Shown in pieces: positions 61,372 to 64,000 of a stretch of DNA of 64,000 nt. The position numbers and the translations under genes are program-made. The stretch's first letter is position 1. Every line of letters starts with the position of its first letter. Source of the stretch: CALOCN01 sp942491735 (GTDB lineage Bacteria; Eisenbacteria; RBG-16-71-46; JABDJR01); assembly GCA_942491735.1 (NCBI GenBank), contig CALOCN010000014.1, positions 682,001 to 746,000 on the forward strand, given 5' to 3'. Under the pieces are notes generated by a model, which saw only the letters and a program-made list of their open reading frames with translations, was not told the origin of the DNA and ran no database searches.

Positions 61372-61917
61372 ATGCTGGCCGAACAACCCCGCATCACGGT
61401 CATCGGCACCAGCGCCTCCGGCAAGACCACCTTTGCCCGGGAGTTGGCGGCGATTCTGGGGCGCCGTCATGTCGAGCTGGACGAGTTGTACTGGGGCCCG
61501 GATTGGACACCCCGTGCCGACTTTCGTCAACGCACCGAGTCCGCCCTCGCCGCGGAAACCTGGATCTGCGACGGTAACTACAGCAAGGTTCGCGATGTGG
61601 TGTGGAGACGAGCCACCGCCGTGGTTTGGCTCCGTTATCCGTTCCATCTCGTGTTCCGGAGAGCCATGAGCCGTACCTTGCGTCGGATCCTTACCCGGGA
61701 GCCGGTTTGTGCCGGCAACCGGGAGTCGTTCCGGGGCGCGTTCCTCGATCCGGAAGGGATTCCCTTCTGGGTGATCCGTACCCACCGCAAGCGTACACGG
61801 GAGTACCCGAGGATGTTCCGGGAACCCCGCTACCAGCATCTCAAGGTGGTGGAGCTCCGATCCAGCGCCGCGACGGCGGAACTCCTGGATGACCTGCGGG
61901 GCGCTTCCCGGGAGTGA
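61372..61917 (+). CDS. P-loop kinase-like protein (adenylate-kinase/FlaR type)
   Basis: Small nucleotide-binding protein of 181 residues. Walker A is ITVIGTSASGKTTFARELA, followed by VELDELYWGPDW, the ICDGNYSKVRDVVWRRA segment and VWLRYPFHLVFRRAMSRTL. This is the set usually annotated as DNA topology modulation protein FlaR or shikimate/adenylate-kinase-like; the real substrate is unknown. ATG directly follows the GNAT stop (TGAATG). It converges on the aminotransferase gene with 5 nt between stops. Confidence 0.85.
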   Translation: MLAEQPRITVIGTSASGKTTFARELAAILGRRHVELDELYWGPDWTPRADFRQRTESALAAETWICDGNYSKVRDVVWRRATAVVWLRYPFHLVFRRAMSRTLRRILTREPVCAGNRESFRGAFLDPEGIPFWVIRTHRKRTREYPRMFREPRYQHLKVVELRSSAATAELLDDLRGASRE

Positions 61918-61922
61918 CCTTC

Positions 61923-63053
61923 CTACCCGGCAGTCCCTGCCTTCAGGATGTCGCCGAGCGCCGCGACCGCCTCCATGACGTCGTCGGAAGCGTTTCCCGG
62001 ACCCACGCTGATGCGGAGCGCGCCGGCCGATCCCGTTCCCAACGTCTCGTGGGCCATGGGAGCACACTGGGTTCCCCCCGCAACCAGGATGTCGCGCCTG
62101 CCCAGGGCCGCCGCAAGCTCTCCCGGTGACCGCCCCTCCACGGTGAGAGCCAGGGTGGGCATGCGCGTACCGGGGGAGGCGGTCCCCAGAAGACGGACGC
62201 CCGGGAGTTCGTTCAACGCGGAGGCCATGGCCGCGATCCGGCTTCGGGCCACGTCCAGGCGATCCGCGCGCTTGGGGGCGTCCAGCCACTCGATGCCGGC
62301 CACGAGGCCGGCCAGGGCCGCGCGATCCACCGACCCCACGTCGCAGTACCCGGGCAGGGTCGCGCACTGGGCCGTGCCGCCGCCGTCCCGGGGCACTTCG
62401 CACGCAGCGGCGGGGGAGGCCAGGGTCACCCCCGGGGCGATCACCAGCCCGCCGATTCCCCAGGGTGCCTGAGGTCCCTTGTGCCCCGTGAAGGCAAGGA
62501 GGTCCGCCTCCTGTGTTTCCTGATCCATCGGCAACCAACCGGCAATCTGGGCCGCGTCGATCAGGCTCAACGCGCCGTACTCCCGCGCCAATCCCGTGAT
62601 GGTTCGTACCGGAAGCCGCTCCCCGGTCACGTTGCCGGCGGCGGTCATCGCCACCAGCCGAACCCGCCCGCGCTCCAGGGCCGCCTCCAGCGCCTGGGGG
62701 GCGACGGCGAGACCATCACCGGGAGGAATCACGATGACCTCGACTCCCCGATGAACCAGTTGCTGTACCGGGCGGGAGAGGGCATGGTGCTCCCAGCCGC
62801 TGATCACCACCCGGTCGCCGGATTCCCATGGATGATCGGTGACCGCGACGTTCAGGGCCGTGGTCGCCCCGGGAGTGAGCAGGAGCCGGGCGGGGTCGGC
62901 GACCCCGAGCCATCGGCACACCGCGGCATGATCGGCGGCGAAAGCGTCGGCCCACGTGTCCGGTGACGAGGCCAGGGTGCGGGCAACCGCGGCGCGGACC
63001 GGCTCCGGCTTGGGCCAGCTGGTGCCGGCTTGGTTGAGGTAGAGCATGCTCAT
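61923..63053 (-). CDS. Class V aminotransferase / cysteine-desulfurase-like enzyme
   Basis: PLP enzyme of about 376 residues. N-terminal MLYLNQAGTSWPKPEPV is the NifS/SufS-like opening; LLTPGATTALNVAVTD, SGWEHHALSRPVQQLVHRG and LIDAAQIAGWLPMDQ follow, with the PLP lysine in LLAFTGHKGPQAPWGIGGL. The C-terminal GTQCAPMAHETLGT has the cysteine position seen in desulfurases, so sulfur transfer from cysteine is plausible; an aminotransferase or lyase role cannot be excluded. Start at ATG 63053, or 63047 two codons later. Divergent from the DUF389 gene. Confidence 0.88.
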   Translation of the reverse strand: MSMLYLNQAGTSWPKPEPVRAAVARTLASSPDTWADAFAADHAAVCRWLGVADPARLLLTPGATTALNVAVTDHPWESGDRVVISGWEHHALSRPVQQLVHRGVEVIVIPPGDGLAVAPQALEAALERGRVRLVAMTAAGNVTGERLPVRTITGLAREYGALSLIDAAQIAGWLPMDQETQEADLLAFTGHKGPQAPWGIGGLVIAPGVTLASPAAACEVPRDGGGTAQCATLPGYCDVGSVDRAALAGLVAGIEWLDAPKRADRLDVARSRIAAMASALNELPGVRLLGTASPGTRMPTLALTVEGRSPGELAAALGRRDILVAGGTQCAPMAHETLGTGSAGALRISVGPGNASDDVMEAVAALGDILKAGTAG

Positions 63054-63116
63054 ACAATACAGACCTTGCCGATGGGCGAGGAGGATTCCAGGTGGAGACC
63101 GGGGGGGCATGAATCC

Positions 63117-64000
63117 ATGGCATTGCGTCTGATCGAGGCCACGCTTCCCAGGGAGGAGTGTGCGCGAATCCCCGATGCCCTGCAGGAGGTGCCCACCGTC
63201 CAGATCTGGACCTCCACCGCCGGCGATCAGCACGGCATGGTTCGGGTGCTTCTCGAGGCGGAACACGCCGAGGCCGTCTCGGACCTCCTGGCCCGGAGCT
63301 ATGCTTCCCGTCCCGGGTTTCGACTGGTCTCCATCGCGGTCGAGGCCACCATCCCATCCGTCGAGCCTCCCGACGAGGCGCCGGAGGGGCCCGAGACGGC
63401 CACGAAGCGACCCGGCTTCATTCGCCGGATCAGCCGGGAGGAACTCTACGAGGACCTCTCCCAGGCGAGTCGTCTCACTCCGGTCTACTTCATCACGGTG
63501 GTCCTCTCCACCGTGGTGGCGGCGGTGGGACTCATGGAGGGGGACATCGCGGTGGTCATCGGCGCCATGGTGATTGCTCCGTTGCTGGGACCCAACGTGG
63601 GCCTCTCCCTGGCCGCCACCCTGGGGGACCTCAAACTGGCCAAGCGTTCGCTGGTGGCCATCGCGGTGGGAATGACCACGGCCGCCGTTCTCTCCGTGGC
63701 CATGGGCGCCACCCTGGGAATCGATCCCCGGACCCCGGAGATCGACAGCCGTACCCATGTGAACATCCAGGACGTCATCCTGGCCCTGGCCGCGGGGGCG
63801 GCAGGGACGCTGGCTTTCACCACCGGTGTTCCCGCGGTCGTGGTGGGGGTCATGGTGGCGGTGGCGCTCCTCCCTCCCCTGGTCGTGGCCGGGCTGTTGA
63901 TCGGATCGGGCGAGGGGCCCCGGGCGTTGGGGGCGCTGGTGCTCATGCTCACCAACGTGACCTGCGTCAACCTGGCCGCGGTGGCCATGTTCCTCTTCCA
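63117..64000 (+). CDS. DUF389 (TIGR00341) membrane protein, partial at right edge
   Basis: Runs off the right edge; about 294 residues visible. The N-terminal cytoplasmic part (1-105) is a small alpha/beta domain (MALRLIEATLPREECARIP), then several membrane helices with YFITVVLSTVVAAVGLMEGD, AVVIGAMVIAPLLGPNVGLS, AAGAAGTLAFTTGVPAVVV and GVMVAVALLPPLVVAGLLI, matching the DUF389/TIGR00341 family. Function is unknown. The start at 63117 follows a G-rich ribosome site; the ATG at 63109 is out of frame and stops early. Confidence 0.9.
   Translation, partial: MALRLIEATLPREECARIPDALQEVPTVQIWTSTAGDQHGMVRVLLEAEHAEAVSDLLARSYASRPGFRLVSIAVEATIPSVEPPDEAPEGPETATKRPGFIRRISREELYEDLSQASRLTPVYFITVVLSTVVAAVGLMEGDIAVVIGAMVIAPLLGPNVGLSLAATLGDLKLAKRSLVAIAVGMTTAAVLSVAMGATLGIDPRTPEIDSRTHVNIQDVILALAAGAAGTLAFTTGVPAVVVGVMVAVALLPPLVVAGLLIGSGEGPRALGALVLMLTNVTCVNLAAVAMFLF

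Overview
The window is about 64 kb of dense, GC-rich (roughly two-thirds G+C by eye) chromosomal DNA from a diderm bacterium. Outer-membrane beta-barrel, lipoprotein and RND-efflux genes show the two membranes. The mix of a TPR-fused Ser/Thr kinase, many secreted proteins of unknown function, an HNH gene with a hypervariable core and a homodimeric-type pyruvate dehydrogenase resembles uncultivated lineages around the FCB group (Gemmatimonadota, Eisenbacteria or Krumholzibacteriota type). That placement is inference; there is no rRNA or ribosomal-protein gene here. I found no tRNA, rRNA, CRISPR array, insertion sequence or phage gene.

Layout. 1-4.8 kb: the 5' part of aceE, then DUF192, an NHL-propeller lipoprotein and a DUF6265/NTF2-like fusion. 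4.8-8.6 kb: an unusual island. The first ~47 codons of an aromatic amino acid decarboxylase gene run directly into an 8-unit satellite, then a 0.65-kb degenerate repeat field, an HNH nuclease gene with an internal 54-bp coding repeat, and a small 17-bp-unit array. 8.6-17.5 kb: envelope and secreted proteins (redoxin, DsbD-alpha-like protein, DUF5715/LysM peptidase, S9 glutamyl-endopeptidase-like enzyme, DUF4136 lipoprotein, beta-barrel). 17.6-19.5 kb: an FAD oxidoreductase/methyltransferase pair of the kind that accompanies type III polyketide synthases, without the synthase.

19.5-33.1 kb is the most striking block. Glycogen branching enzyme and glycogen synthase flank or lead a divergent cluster with four ATP-grasp ligases (three mutually similar), a peptidase-S51/cyanophycinase-like protein, two serine esterases and a two-domain RCK potassium channel. 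The plus-strand arm (glgA to the second esterase) is a tight operon with stop/start overlaps. It looks like a pathway that builds and hydrolyses an amide- or ester-linked product beside glycogen metabolism; I know of no named system matching it.

33.1-41.2 kb: an operon coupling BioC/BioH-type enzymes with an MBOAT acyltransferase and an SGNH protein; a TPR kinase preceded by a translationally overlapped leader ORF; and a secreted three-repeat protein. 41.2-52 kb: two RND pumps with one adaptor, and an ECF sigma/anti-sigma/acidic secreted protein operon. 52-64 kb: trpS, a thioredoxin-TPR protein, a domain-permuted aconitase-family enzyme, a TetR regulator with two clear operators and a divergent VanZ-like gene, a run of small detoxification and transferase genes, a class V aminotransferase and the start of a DUF389 membrane protein.

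Across the window, about eight genes without a Shine-Dalgarno carry a TANNNT-like -10 hexamer only 6-9 nt before the start codon, which suggests widespread leaderless transcription.
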